Shown in pieces: positions 8,120-15,751 of a DNA stretch of 35,556 nucleotides. The first letter of the stretch is position 1; each line of letters opens with the position of its first letter. This DNA is from Bacteroidia bacterium. Lineage in GTDB: Bacteria > Bacteroidota > Bacteroidia > Chitinophagales > Saprospiraceae. The translations under genes and the position numbers were made by a program. The notes beneath the pieces are model-generated. The model saw nothing but the letters and a program-made list of their open reading frames with translations, had not been told where the DNA came from and made no database searches. The stretch lies in the NCBI GenBank assembly GCA_030426765.1, contig JAUHXV010000032.1, positions 1-35,556 on the forward strand. The letters are read 5' to 3'.

Positions 8120-9814
8120 ATGCGTATGACCCCGGTGATAGAATGTGTACCAAATTTTAGTGAAGGCCGAAATACACGCGTGATCGAAGCGATTGCCAAT
8201 GCCATGAAGCAGGTGGAGGGTGTCAAACTCCTCGATGTGGATCCCGGAAAAGCCACCAACCGGACGGTTATGACCATCGCGGGTCCACCTGACCGCGTGA
8301 TAGAAGCCGCGTTCCAGGGTATTTCCCAGGCCGCCGCTCTAATCGACATGCGCCAGCACTCCGGCGAACATCCCCGGATGGGTGCGACGGATGTGTGTCC
8401 CCTCATCCCGGTGAGCGGGATCACCATGGAAGAGACTGCTGCGTATGCCCATCAGTTGGCCAGGCGCGTGGGCGAATCACTCAATATCCCGGTCTTCATG
8501 TATGAATCCGCTGCTACGAAGCCCGACCGCAAAAATCTGGCCACGGTCAGAGCGGGTGAATATGAAGGCATGGCCGCTAAAATGCAATCCGATGCCTGGA
8601 AACCGGATTACGGGCCGACAGCGTTTAATGAACGCTCAGGCGCCACCGCCATCGGGGCACGAGATTTTCTGATCGCCTATAATGTCAACCTCAACACCAA
8701 ATCTGTTCGACGCGCCAATTCCGTAGCGTTTGATATTCGCGAGAAAGGACGCGTCAAACGCACAGGCCACCCCGTGACAGGAGAAATCGTACGTGATGAA
8801 GCCGGAGAGCCGGTACGTGAAGAAGGCGTCTGCAAAGGGGTAAAAGCCATCGGTTGGTATATTGAAGAATATGGCATAGCACAGGTGTCCATGAATATTA
8901 CGGACATCAAACAAACTGCTTTGCACACCGCCTTTGATGCGTGTTTTGACAGTGCTTCAGGCAGAGGCATGCGCGTGACCGGTTCTGAGCTCGTTGGGCT
9001 TGTTCCGCTCAACGTGATGCTGGACGCCGGCCGTCACTATCTTAAAAAACAACAGTTGTCCTGCGGGGTGTCTGACCGCGAGTTGATTCATATCGCGGTG
9101 AAGAGTATGGGCCTGGATGAATTCGGTCCATTTGATCCGGATAAAAAGATCATCGAATACTTGCTGGAGGCCGACTCAAAAAAGCTGGTCGATCTGTCGT
9201 TGGGCTCTTTTTCGGAAGAGTTGGCTTCTGATTCACCTGCCCCGGGAGGGGGTTCGGCGGCGGCGTATGCAGGTGCACTCGCCGCATCGCTTGGTGCTAT
9301 GGTAGCTAATCTCAGCGCTAATAAGCGAGGATGGGAAGCCAAATATGAAGGGTTTTCCAACTGGGCGTTGAAAGGCCAGGAAGGGCGAAAAACACTTCTC
9401 CACATGGTAGACGAAGATAATAATGCCTTCAACGCTATTATGGAAGCATTCCGATTACCCAAAGGTACAGATCAGGAAAAACAAATTCGTTCTGCTGCGA
9501 TTCAGGAAGCTACGATCCGCGCCACGTATTCTCCACTCAATCTGATGCGTCAGTCTTTTATACAATTTGATTTACTGGAAGCCATGGCGACCGAAGGAAA
9601 TCCTAATTCGGTTTCCGATGCGGGAGTCGGTGCTATCCTGGCGTTTGGCGCTATTGAAGGCGGATGGCTGAATGTGATGATCAATATCGGAGGCATTAAA
9701 GACAAAGCAGTCGCCGCGCAAATCGAAGCGGAGGCAAATGGCATTTTACAACAAGGAAAAGAACGCAAAGAGAAAATTGTAAAACAGGTAGCCGGTACCA
9801 TTGAATCTTTGTAG
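8120..9814 (+). CDS. ftcD: Glutamate formimidoyltransferase / formimidoyltetrahydrofolate cyclodeaminase (bifunctional)
   Basis: This 564-residue cytosolic enzyme moves the formimino group of N-formimino-L-glutamate, the histidine breakdown product, to tetrahydrofolate and then releases ammonia to give 5,10-methenyl-THF. The transferase part (about residues 1-325) starts with IECVPNFSEGRN and contains QHSGEHPRMGATDVCPLIP, which carries the catalytic histidine. The cyclodeaminase part (about 350-560) has SDSPAPGGGSAAAYAGALAA and GNPNSVSDAGVGA, the normal folate-site motifs. The fused form is usual in animals and Bacteroidota. A second ATG at 8126 is equally plausible as start. Other hut genes are not in the window; the next gene is a carbonic-anhydrase-like protein 28 bases away, so functional linkage is unclear. 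Confidence 0.95.
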   Translation: MRMTPVIECVPNFSEGRNTRVIEAIANAMKQVEGVKLLDVDPGKATNRTVMTIAGPPDRVIEAAFQGISQAAALIDMRQHSGEHPRMGATDVCPLIPVSGITMEETAAYAHQLARRVGESLNIPVFMYESAATKPDRKNLATVRAGEYEGMAAKMQSDAWKPDYGPTAFNERSGATAIGARDFLIAYNVNLNTKSVRRANSVAFDIREKGRVKRTGHPVTGEIVRDEAGEPVREEGVCKGVKAIGWYIEEYGIAQVSMNITDIKQTALHTAFDACFDSASGRGMRVTGSELVGLVPLNVMLDAGRHYLKKQQLSCGVSDRELIHIAVKSMGLDEFGPFDPDKKIIEYLLEADSKKLVDLSLGSFSEELASDSPAPGGGSAAAYAGALAASLGAMVANLSANKRGWEAKYEGFSNWALKGQEGRKTLLHMVDEDNNAFNAIMEAFRLPKGTDQEKQIRSAAIQEATIRATYSPLNLMRQSFIQFDLLEAMATEGNPNSVSDAGVGAILAFGAIEGGWLNVMINIGGIKDKAVAAQIEAEANGILQQGKERKEKIVKQVAGTIESL

Positions 9815-9842
9815 TATGCATCGTGTAACAAACGTTTAGAAA

Positions 9843-10355
9843 ATGGCGATCATTCGCTCTGCTCGCGATATTGAGCCCACATTCGGAGAAAATTGTTTTT
9901 TGGCAGATAACGCTGTGGTGATCGGCGATGTGGTCATGGGAAAAGATTGTTCTGTATGGTGGAGCGCGGTCGTGCGGGGAGATGTCAATGCCATTCGTAT
10001 CGGTGAACGGGTGAATATTCAGGATGGCGCGGTGATCCACTGCACCTACGAAAAGTCAAAAACAATCATTGGGAATGATGTCTCTATTGGGCATAACGCC
10101 ATCGTTCATGGATGTACTGTAGAAGATGAAGTGCTGATTGGTATGGGCGCAATTGTGATGGACCTGGCGGTCGTGCGCAAGCATGTGATTGTGGCAGCCG
10201 GTGCAGTTGTTTTGGAAAATACGGAATTGGAGTCCGGATGGATTTACGGTGGGATACCCGCAAAAAAAATAAAACCTCTCGATCCGGACAACCGTCAGTT
10301 TTTTATCACGCGCACGGCCGGGAATTATGTGAAGTATTCTGAGTGGTTTAAATAA
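9843..10355 (+). CDS. Gamma-carbonic-anhydrase-family hexapeptide-repeat protein
   Basis: A 170-residue left-handed beta-helix protein (YrdA/PaaY/gamma-CA family) that forms trimers in the cytosol. Hexapeptide repeats run from about residue 18 to 120. The three zinc-binding histidines are visible as His66 (VIHCTY), His84 and His89 (IGHNAIVHG), and Arg45/Asp47 (VVRGDVN) and Gln60 (NIQDG) are also in place, so metal binding is likely. Whether it hydrates CO2 or acts on a CoA thioester cannot be read from sequence. It follows ftcD by 28 bases and may be in the same transcript. Confidence 0.92.
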   Translation: MAIIRSARDIEPTFGENCFLADNAVVIGDVVMGKDCSVWWSAVVRGDVNAIRIGERVNIQDGAVIHCTYEKSKTIIGNDVSIGHNAIVHGCTVEDEVLIGMGAIVMDLAVVRKHVIVAAGAVVLENTELESGWIYGGIPAKKIKPLDPDNRQFFITRTAGNYVKYSEWFK

Positions 10356-10470
10356 CCGGGATTTTTTTCATTCCTGTGTTCCGGTAAAACCAACATTCTC
10401 TTTTGAGTTGCCTCTTTGCGATTACCAATGTTCTTTTGGCTAAGGACAATTCCATATTTTGTGCAAATCC

Positions 10471-11376
10471 ATGGTATCCGTGATCATTCCATTTATCGAC
10501 GAATCTGACCTCTTGCGGGAGGCACTGAATAGTGTCTTCATGCAAACAGAAGGAGATATTGAGGTCATCGCTGTTTGTAATGCGCCGCTCTTCCCGGATA
10601 GTTTGTTGGGTTTAGCAGAAAGTTCACCGAAATTGCAGTTCGTACACGAACCCAAAAGCGGATCAGCACACGCCCGCAATGCAGGTTTGCAGGCAGCCCG
10701 TGGGGAATGGGTACAATATCTCGATGTTGATGATCTCCTTCTGCCGGATAAAATCAAAACACAAACTGAAATGACCCATGCGGATGTAGTGGTCTCACCG
10801 CATCGCTACCGATTTCTTTCAGGAAAAGAGCAAGAATCCAAATGGCTTGATCGGGATATCTGGGAAGGGTTGCTCAACAGTGGTTTGGGATCCACTTCCT
10901 CTATGCTGTGGAAACGGGCTGCGTTGATAGAAGTGAATGGGTGGAATCCGGGCTATTCGAGTCACCAGGAATACGAACTTCTTTTTCGCATGATGCAGGC
11001 CGGTAATTCTATCGTGCCGGTCAATCATACGGGTACGATTGTCAGACAGCGAAAAGAGGGTTCGATCACACAGACGTCGGCTCCGGTTCGCGCCATTGAA
11101 GGCATCCGACTACGGGAAGCCATGTGGCATCATCTGATTTCGATTCAACAGGATACACCTTCACGGTTTGAAGCTTTGAGGCAATATATTTTCAAACAGT
11201 TGCGCAATTATTATCGGCGTCAGCCGGAAACGGCACTTCACCTATACCGGAAGTATTTTACGGAAACATCGTTTACACCACGGGATATGCATATTCCTGG
11301 CTACGCGTTTTTTTATAAACTCTTTGGCTTCGAACGAATGGAATCTTTCCTGGCGGCGATAGCTAAACGCAGATAA
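10471..11376 (+). CDS. Family 2 glycosyltransferase
   Basis: A 301-residue GT-A fold enzyme. It begins with the GT2 signature VSVIIPFIDESDLLREALNSV, has HARNAGLQAARGEWVQYLDVDDLL, where the metal-binding DxD is replaced by the common DVDD form, and the acceptor-side region WNPGYSSHQEYELLFRMM. It transfers a sugar from a nucleotide donor to a surface glycan or lipid carrier; donor and acceptor are unknown. I used the ATG at 10471; a TTG at 10459 adds four residues without support. There is no transmembrane tail. It sits 5' of a hairpin-rich repeat and a GT4 operon that probably belong to the same glycan pathway. Confidence 0.9.
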   Translation: MVSVIIPFIDESDLLREALNSVFMQTEGDIEVIAVCNAPLFPDSLLGLAESSPKLQFVHEPKSGSAHARNAGLQAARGEWVQYLDVDDLLLPDKIKTQTEMTHADVVVSPHRYRFLSGKEQESKWLDRDIWEGLLNSGLGSTSSMLWKRAALIEVNGWNPGYSSHQEYELLFRMMQAGNSIVPVNHTGTIVRQRKEGSITQTSAPVRAIEGIRLREAMWHHLISIQQDTPSRFEALRQYIFKQLRNYYRRQPETALHLYRKYFTETSFTPRDMHIPGYAFFYKLFGFERMESFLAAIAKRR

Positions 11377-11567
11377 AAGAGTATCATAGTGAATCACGGC
11401 TTTCCGGGATATTTGAAATAGAGCATGAATTGTACTGATCTTTAAATTCTTGTATTTCTCTTTCAACCGCTTTAGGATATAGTCTATTATATCATTGATT
11501 TATTAAAGGTTAAATCGAATTAGTAAAATCTGTCAGCGAATCCCTCTTTACAGCGGGACCGATTTAT
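11377..11567. other. Gene-free AT-rich spacer
   Basis: No gene, clear promoter or terminator was recognised here. The stretch ends with an ACAGCGGGA word (11550-11558) that partly recurs in the hairpin at 11637-11652. Confidence 0.5.
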
Positions 11568-11636
11568 TTTCCCGATGGGAAAATTTTTTATTGGATTGAA
11601 AAGTCATTTTCTACTAGAAGAGTCCTGTCGCTGTAT

Positions 11637-11652
11637 CCCGCTGTACAGCGGG
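11637..11652. repeat. Perfect hairpin inside repeat copy A
   Basis: CCCGCT and AGCGGG arms with a GTAC loop. It is specific to copy A; copy B has an unrelated sequence at the same place. Confidence 0.6.
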
Positions 11653-11810
11653 AGTATGAGCACCCTGATCAGCTTGTATTTCTGCTCGCCCTGCAGCCGA
11701 AGTGCTACTGGGTCCGCAAGCAGAAATAAAAGAGAGTGTGAAAACGGATGCAAATAGAAGCAATAAGCCGAAAAAAATGTTGTGAGGTGAAAGCGAGTTT
11801 TTACAGCTCG

Positions 11811-11825
11811 TCCGCCTGAGGCGGA
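11811..11825. repeat. Perfect hairpin inside repeat copy A
   Basis: TCCGCC and GGCGGA arms with a 3-base loop. It is absent from copy B. Confidence 0.6.
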
Positions 11826-11842
11826 TTGGTTCTTTTGGCTAC

Positions 11843-11865
11843 CCTGAATTTGCCAATAATTCAGG
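11843..11865. repeat. CAAT-loop hairpin 1
   Basis: CCTGAATT and AATTCAGG arms, 8 bp, with the loop TGCCAAT. It is one of four related hairpins in the window; the T-A pair near the loop is a C-G pair in hairpins 2 and 3. Confidence 0.65.
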
Positions 11866-11870
11866 TATAA

Positions 11871-11895
11871 CCCTGAACTTGTCAATAGTTCAGGG
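11871..11895. repeat. CAAT-loop hairpin 2
   Basis: CCCTGAACT and AGTTCAGGG arms, 9 bp perfect, with the loop TGTCAAT. Confidence 0.65.
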
Positions 11896-11931
11896 CCGGA
11901 AAAAAAGAACAAATAATTCATAGACTTTTTG

Positions 11932-12018
11932 GTTACTTTTTCGTGTCCTGTAATTAAAATATTACAGGATGGCGATCCTGAAAGCACTGTCGGCTTCAGG
12001 ACACGTGAAAAAAGTAAC
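11932..12018. repeat. Nested cruciform GTTAC element
   Basis: Outer arms GTTACTTTTT (11932-11941) and AAAAAGTAAC (12009-12018) enclose a second pair CGTGTCCTG / CAGGACACG, inside which lie two smaller hairpins (CCTGTAAT/ATTACAGG and CCTGAA/TTCAGG) on either side of GGCGAT. In copy B the same outer arms enclose only a 7-base loop that also starts GGCGAT. Confidence 0.65.
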
Positions 12019-12038
12019 AAGTCTGTGCCTTTAAATTT

Positions 12039-12063
12039 CCCTGAACTTGGCAATAGTTCAGGG
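12039..12063. repeat. CAAT-loop hairpin 3
   Basis: CCCTGAACT and AGTTCAGGG arms with the loop TGGCAAT. The arms are identical to hairpin 2, while the loop differs in one base. Confidence 0.65.
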
Positions 12064-12076
12064 CTGGATATTAATG

Positions 12077-12110
12077 CATACGTGAGCAAAATTTATTTTG
12101 CACACGTATG
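12077..12110. repeat. Long palindrome closing repeat copy A
   Basis: Sixteen-base arms (CATACGTGAGCAAAAT and its near reverse complement) with one A-A mismatch and a TT loop. The inner AAAAT/ATTTT part is kept in copy B. It ends 46 bases before the GT4 start and could work as a terminator or an mRNA stability element. Confidence 0.6.
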
Positions 12111-12156
12111 ATCATGGATATTTTCTCATTTTTATAGTATAAATGCATCACCATCC

Positions 12157-13296
12157 ATGCACATCCTGATTCTTCCTTCCTGGTATTTCCCGCAAGACTC
12201 GCAAGAGATCACCGGCAGGATGTTTCACCATTTAGCGCTGGGACTTCGGGAGCGGGCGATTGACGCCCGGATACTATTCTCGGATTACTCGACTTCCAGC
12301 CCTTTGTTGAAGAAAGAAGAACATGAGGAGGAAGGAGGTGTCCCCACGTGGCGGTATCGTCAGTTTTATCCGCCTAAGCTTACCAAACTGATCCTTTCAC
12401 TTTGGAAGAACAAATGTGTGAGTGATGTGCTGGATTACATCAGCAAGGAAGGCGCACCTGATATTATACATGCGCATAGTTACCTGGCCGCATCAATCGC
12501 ATCGGCGGTTCATCGGGAAACCGGGATACCATTTATCTATACAGAGCGGTTGTCTGCGTTTATGACAGATTCAGTTCCGGATCATCACGCCATTTTGTTT
12601 GAGGAAATCTTTACGGATGCTGCGCGCATCACGGCAGTGAGTCCCGGGATGGCCGAATGTATGCGCGAGTTTACCGGTCGGCAAATCGAGGTCATTCCCA
12701 ATTTCTTTTGTGAGGAGTTATTCCGGCCAGATCCGAAAGCAGAAAAGGAGGAAAAATTTTCCTGGATCTCTGTTGGCGAACCGGCCCATACCAAAGGATA
12801 CGATTTGTTGCTTCACGCGTTTGCCAAACTAAAAGCAAAGTATAAGCACCGTCCGATGGAATTGGTGCTGGTAGATGAAATTCCCCAACGCGACATCCTG
12901 ACCAAGCTGGCCAAATCGCTGGACATTCAGGACGATATCATTTGGACCGGATTGATCACACAGGATGCGCTTGCCGAGCGGTTTAATCGTTCTCATGTGA
13001 TGGTTTCGGCCAGCAGGGTGGAAACGTTTGGTAAAGCGATCGTCGAAGCGCAGGCCTGTGGACTTCCTGTGGTGGCTACCAAAACATCCGGCGCGAAATA
13101 CATTATGGAATCAGAACGGCAAGGTCTACTGGTTGAACGCAATGACATTGATGCACTGGTAAGTGGTATGGAGAAGGTAATGACAGTTTATACCGATTAT
13201 CAATCCTGTCAGATTGCTGACCTGGTAAAGCACCGCTTTGGGAAACAAGTGGTCATGGAACAGTGGATTCAGGTCTACAAATCTCTGCAGGTATGA
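12157..13296 (+). CDS. Family 4 glycosyltransferase
   Basis: A 379-residue GT-B fold retaining glycosyltransferase, cytosolic or loosely membrane-bound. The N-terminal domain starts with HILILPSWYFPQDSQEITG and has HAHSYLAAS. The C-terminal domain shows SVGEPAHTKGYDLLLHAF and the donor-site ETFGKAIVEAQACGLPVVAT, with the paired Glu of the E-x7-E motif. It is expected to add a sugar to a lipid-linked or surface polysaccharide. The gene opens a three-gene operon: its TGA overlaps the ATG of the next gene as ATGA. The promoter must lie in or just after the hairpin-rich repeat immediately upstream, and no strong -7 box was found. Confidence 0.93.
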   Translation: MHILILPSWYFPQDSQEITGRMFHHLALGLRERAIDARILFSDYSTSSPLLKKEEHEEEGGVPTWRYRQFYPPKLTKLILSLWKNKCVSDVLDYISKEGAPDIIHAHSYLAASIASAVHRETGIPFIYTERLSAFMTDSVPDHHAILFEEIFTDAARITAVSPGMAECMREFTGRQIEVIPNFFCEELFRPDPKAEKEEKFSWISVGEPAHTKGYDLLLHAFAKLKAKYKHRPMELVLVDEIPQRDILTKLAKSLDIQDDIIWTGLITQDALAERFNRSHVMVSASRVETFGKAIVEAQACGLPVVATKTSGAKYIMESERQGLLVERNDIDALVSGMEKVMTVYTDYQSCQIADLVKHRFGKQVVMEQWIQVYKSLQV

Positions 13297-13994
13297 TCAG
13301 GCAAGAGAAGCGTTGGATGCAGTACATTTATTTCCATCGACAACCTGAAGTGCGTTTGGGGACAACCCATTTATTTGCTTTGTCGAAGAGATCTTTATTT
13401 GGGATGGTTCGGGAATCCTTTACCACCATGACAGTAGATATCCGAGACGAAAATTTCATTGATGCCTGGTCTTCTTCCTGCCGAGCCAAGATCAGAAAAG
13501 CTGAGCAGGAATCATTGGACATTGTCCGCGATCGAACTTTGTTGAAGGAAGTTCTTGATTTGTTCAGACAAACTGCAGAGCGGAAAGGTATAAACGGGTA
13601 TGATCAGGAACACTTTGATAGTTTTCCTCAGATTGCGGCGACAGGAATTCGTGCGGAAGGGAAGCTGATATGTGGTCATGTCTGGCTCATCGATCCGGAA
13701 GAGAAACGTGCCTTGTTTTATGTAAATGCCAGTCGCTTCGCGGACGCAAAAGAAGATGCTGCTTTCATCGGCAGAGCGCATTACTATCTGCTGTATCAGG
13801 ATGGTGTATATCTGCGGGAGATGGGCATCGATACACTTGATCTCATGGGGTATGACCCGAAATCAAATGATCCGAAAAAAGCGGGTGTGTATCAATGGAA
13901 AGCTGCGACACACGGCACGCCGGAGTGTTTGTTTCATTATTATCCGATTTGGTTTTATGTGCTCCGAAAGATTCGTAATATATTGCCACGATGA
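13293..13994 (+). CDS. BioF2/FemAB-like GNAT acyltransferase (first of two)
   Basis: A 233-residue protein of the BioF2-like acetyltransferase (Acetyltransf_6) class. The signature region CRAKIRKAEQE near residue 70 matches the R-xxx-R(K)-A helix of these enzymes, followed by LFRQTAERKGI and a strand pair around GKLICGHVWLI with FYVNASRF. The C-terminus has DLMGYDPKSNDPKKAGVYQWK, close to the family FDFGG..P..N...GLxxFK pattern. Such proteins put acyl or aminoacyl groups on sugars, peptidoglycan or lipids. A longer GTG frame at 13263 was rejected because the ATG at 13293 forms ATGA overlaps on both sides, typical of translational coupling. The substrate is unknown. Confidence 0.75.
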   Translation: MIRQEKRWMQYIYFHRQPEVRLGTTHLFALSKRSLFGMVRESFTTMTVDIRDENFIDAWSSSCRAKIRKAEQESLDIVRDRTLLKEVLDLFRQTAERKGINGYDQEHFDSFPQIAATGIRAEGKLICGHVWLIDPEEKRALFYVNASRFADAKEDAAFIGRAHYYLLYQDGVYLREMGIDTLDLMGYDPKSNDPKKAGVYQWKAATHGTPECLFHYYPIWFYVLRKIRNILPR

Positions 13995-14941
13995 CCGGGG
14001 CAGAGAAAAAGGAGGTGTACCAATCCCTTTGTGCAGAAGGTAAAATCACGGATCTGTTTATGCAGCCCTGGTGGCTCGACAGCACCGGTGATTGGGAAGT
14101 CGCACTGGCTGTTCGGAACGAGCAGGTGATAGGCGCCATGCCATATGCGCTTTCATCCAAATGGGGCTTGCGTATGGTCACTATGCCGCATCTGACACAT
14201 CACCTGCTTATCTGGATCGAGAAGCCGGAGGGGATTTCTGATCGCAAATGGCTGACCAGAGAGAAGCAAACCATCTGGCTCCTGATCGATGACCTTCCCC
14301 GATACTCTTTTTTCTCCATGGTGTTTGAGTCGCGCAGCTTTAACAACTGGCTGCCCTTTCACTGGAAAGGCTTCCGACAGGAAGTGCGCTATACCTTTGA
14401 AATCGAAAGACAGGACGAAGAAGATCTCGATCAGCAATTGAATCGCAATCTGAGGCGCAATCTGAAAGCTGCAGAGGATGAGATGAGTGTTGTGCGGGGT
14501 ATTGTCCCCGGTACATTTTACGAGATCTGCAGGCATACCTATCGGCGTCAAAACATGAAGATGCCCTATTCGCTTGACGAACTGATCAAGATCGATACTG
14601 CTGTCACGAATCATCAGGCGGGTGTTGCACTGGGAGCAACTAATCAAAAGAATGAGCTTGTGGCCGTAGCCTATCTCTTGTGGGATCGGGACAGAGCGTA
14701 TTACTTTCTTGCCGGAGACACAGAGGAAGGGAAAAGTTCCGGGGCGAGTATTTTCCTTTGTCGCGAAGCCCTGCGTATCGCTTTTGAAGAAAAGCAACTT
14801 TCCACTTTTGATTTTTGTGGCAGCATGATTGAGTCCATCACAGAAGTGCGTCGACAGTTTGGTGCGCAGCCCGTTGTCCTCATGAAACTCTTCAAGGCGG
14901 GGTATAAGTGGTTGGATGTTTTGTATACGCTGACGCGGTAA
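13991..14941 (+). CDS. BioF2/FemAB-like GNAT acyltransferase (second of two)
   Basis: A 316-residue member of the same superfamily, longer than its neighbour and with both lobes visible. MQPWWLDSTGDWEVALAVRN near residue 23 is the N-terminal lobe hallmark; NRNLRRNLKAAEDE near 153 and the strands around YYFLAGDTEEGKSSGASIFL form the acyl-CoA binding lobe. FDFCGSMIESITEVRRQFGA matches the usual DFxGS..xxxxxFKxxFG C-terminal motif. It starts by ATGA overlap with the first acyltransferase. Two non-identical copies in one operon with a GT4 suggest that two positions of the same glycan, or two steps, are decorated; that is inference. Confidence 0.82.
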   Translation: MTGAEKKEVYQSLCAEGKITDLFMQPWWLDSTGDWEVALAVRNEQVIGAMPYALSSKWGLRMVTMPHLTHHLLIWIEKPEGISDRKWLTREKQTIWLLIDDLPRYSFFSMVFESRSFNNWLPFHWKGFRQEVRYTFEIERQDEEDLDQQLNRNLRRNLKAAEDEMSVVRGIVPGTFYEICRHTYRRQNMKMPYSLDELIKIDTAVTNHQAGVALGATNQKNELVAVAYLLWDRDRAYYFLAGDTEEGKSSGASIFLCREALRIAFEEKQLSTFDFCGSMIESITEVRRQFGAQPVVLMKLFKAGYKWLDVLYTLTR

Positions 14942-14957
14942 ACATTCTAGGTAAAAA

Positions 14958-15545
14958 ATGAAACCCAATACTTTTACATTGAAAATCGCCATTCAGATTT
15001 TTCTTAGTTTGACATTCACAAGTCAGGGTATATCCATGGGGTTTGGAGAGTGGTCTCATACAACAAAGCATGGTATAACTATTAACAATATCTATGGAGC
15101 AAATATCATTAAATGGAAGGAAGGACAAATTGATTGTGTTGGAAAGTGGTATTATTACAAGAATTACATCATTGGGGAAACCGAAGAATGTGATTGGGTT
15201 GATACAACTAGCTACTTTATTTTGAATGAAATTACAAAAGAGCTAACGCTCATAAAAAATAAAAGCCAATGGAAGAGGAAAGTCGAGGAAAGTAAACTTG
15301 ATCCTCTATTTGCAAGATGGCATACTGCTCACGATGAAATACAAGTGCTTATAATACTATCAACATTTTATTGGTTCTTTTCAATTCCTGTTTTCTTCTT
15401 CATTTCTGTTTGCCTTATTAAGATATTTGTAGTTGCCAGTAAAGCAAAGTTTAGGATTAACAATTGGAGTGTAAAACTTTTAATATTCCTGTTTGCTTTG
15501 GTCTCCCTTTTAGTCATATCCCTAACTAACTATAATAGCTTTTAA
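14958..15545 (+). CDS. Orphan membrane protein on an AT-rich island
   Basis: I do not recognise this 195-residue protein. It has a hydrophobic N-terminus (residues 7-24) that may be a signal peptide or anchor, a soluble stretch with CVGKWYYYKNYIIGETEECDW and two Cys that could pair, then two strong membrane helices (about 131-153 and 169-189). Base composition and codon choice are clearly more A/T-rich than in the genes on both sides, a sign of horizontal acquisition. It stands 16 bases after the acyltransferase operon but is probably not part of it. A further short open frame with a membrane helix follows directly (15549-15704). Confidence 0.6.
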   Translation: MKPNTFTLKIAIQIFLSLTFTSQGISMGFGEWSHTTKHGITINNIYGANIIKWKEGQIDCVGKWYYYKNYIIGETEECDWVDTTSYFILNEITKELTLIKNKSQWKRKVEESKLDPLFARWHTAHDEIQVLIILSTFYWFFSIPVFFFISVCLIKIFVVASKAKFRINNWSVKLLIFLFALVSLLVISLTNYNSF

Positions 15546-15548
15546 TAG

Positions 15549-15704
15549 GAATGTTATACTATTGATGGTCAAATCGAAAGTATCGACAGAATCTTATACT
15601 TAGAAAATGAAACGATGACTTTAAAGAGAATTGTTTTGTCACAATTAATTTATAGTCTACTTACATTGATTAGCTATCTATGTTTGATGTTAAGAAGGGA
15701 ATGA
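15549..15704 (+). pseudogene. Small decayed or partial coding frame
   Basis: Directly after the stop of the preceding gene, one frame stays open for 51 codons and reads like protein (TIDGQIESIDRILYLENE), then from an ATG at 15615 encodes a 29-residue peptide with one membrane helix ending in LMLRRE. There is no start codon at the head of the open frame, so it is either the remnant of a gene or a very small membrane peptide starting at 15615. The AT-rich composition matches its neighbour. Confidence 0.25.
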
Positions 15705-15714
15705 AGAACTAATT

Positions 15715-15746
15715 CTTGCATTACATCCAATAAACCCATATATTTG
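15715..15746 (+). promoter_or_regulatory. Strong promoter before the Abi hairpin RNA
   Basis: CTTG (15715-15718), 20 bases, then TATATTTG (15739-15746), an exact TAnnTTTG -7 match. Transcription should start near 15752, a few bases before the terminator hairpin. Confidence 0.6.
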
Positions 15747-15751
15747 TACTA

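Larger units (their letters stand above)
11568..12110. repeat. Dispersed hairpin-rich repeat, copy A
   Basis: This gene-free block shares ordered sequence blocks with 34595-34953. Shared blocks, in order: TTTCCCG.TGGG, TTTTTAT; CTACTAGAA.AGTCCTGTCG; a coding-like TTCTTTTTG/TTCGCC word; GAGTTTTTA; TAGACTTTTTGGTTACTTTT; GAAAAAAGTAACAA.TCTGTG; a TGAA(C/T)T..CAATA(G/A)TTCA hairpin; and GTGAGCAAAATTTATTTTG at the end. Copy A is longer because of extra hairpins inside it. No transposase or target duplication was found. It lies between a GT2 gene and a GT4 operon. Confidence 0.7.

Noticed and set aside
11604..12089. A 161-codon minus-strand frame in repeat copy A
   Set aside because: Its residues come from hairpin arms and low-complexity words (repeated SSGKF/LLTSSG-type strings); copy B does not keep the frame.
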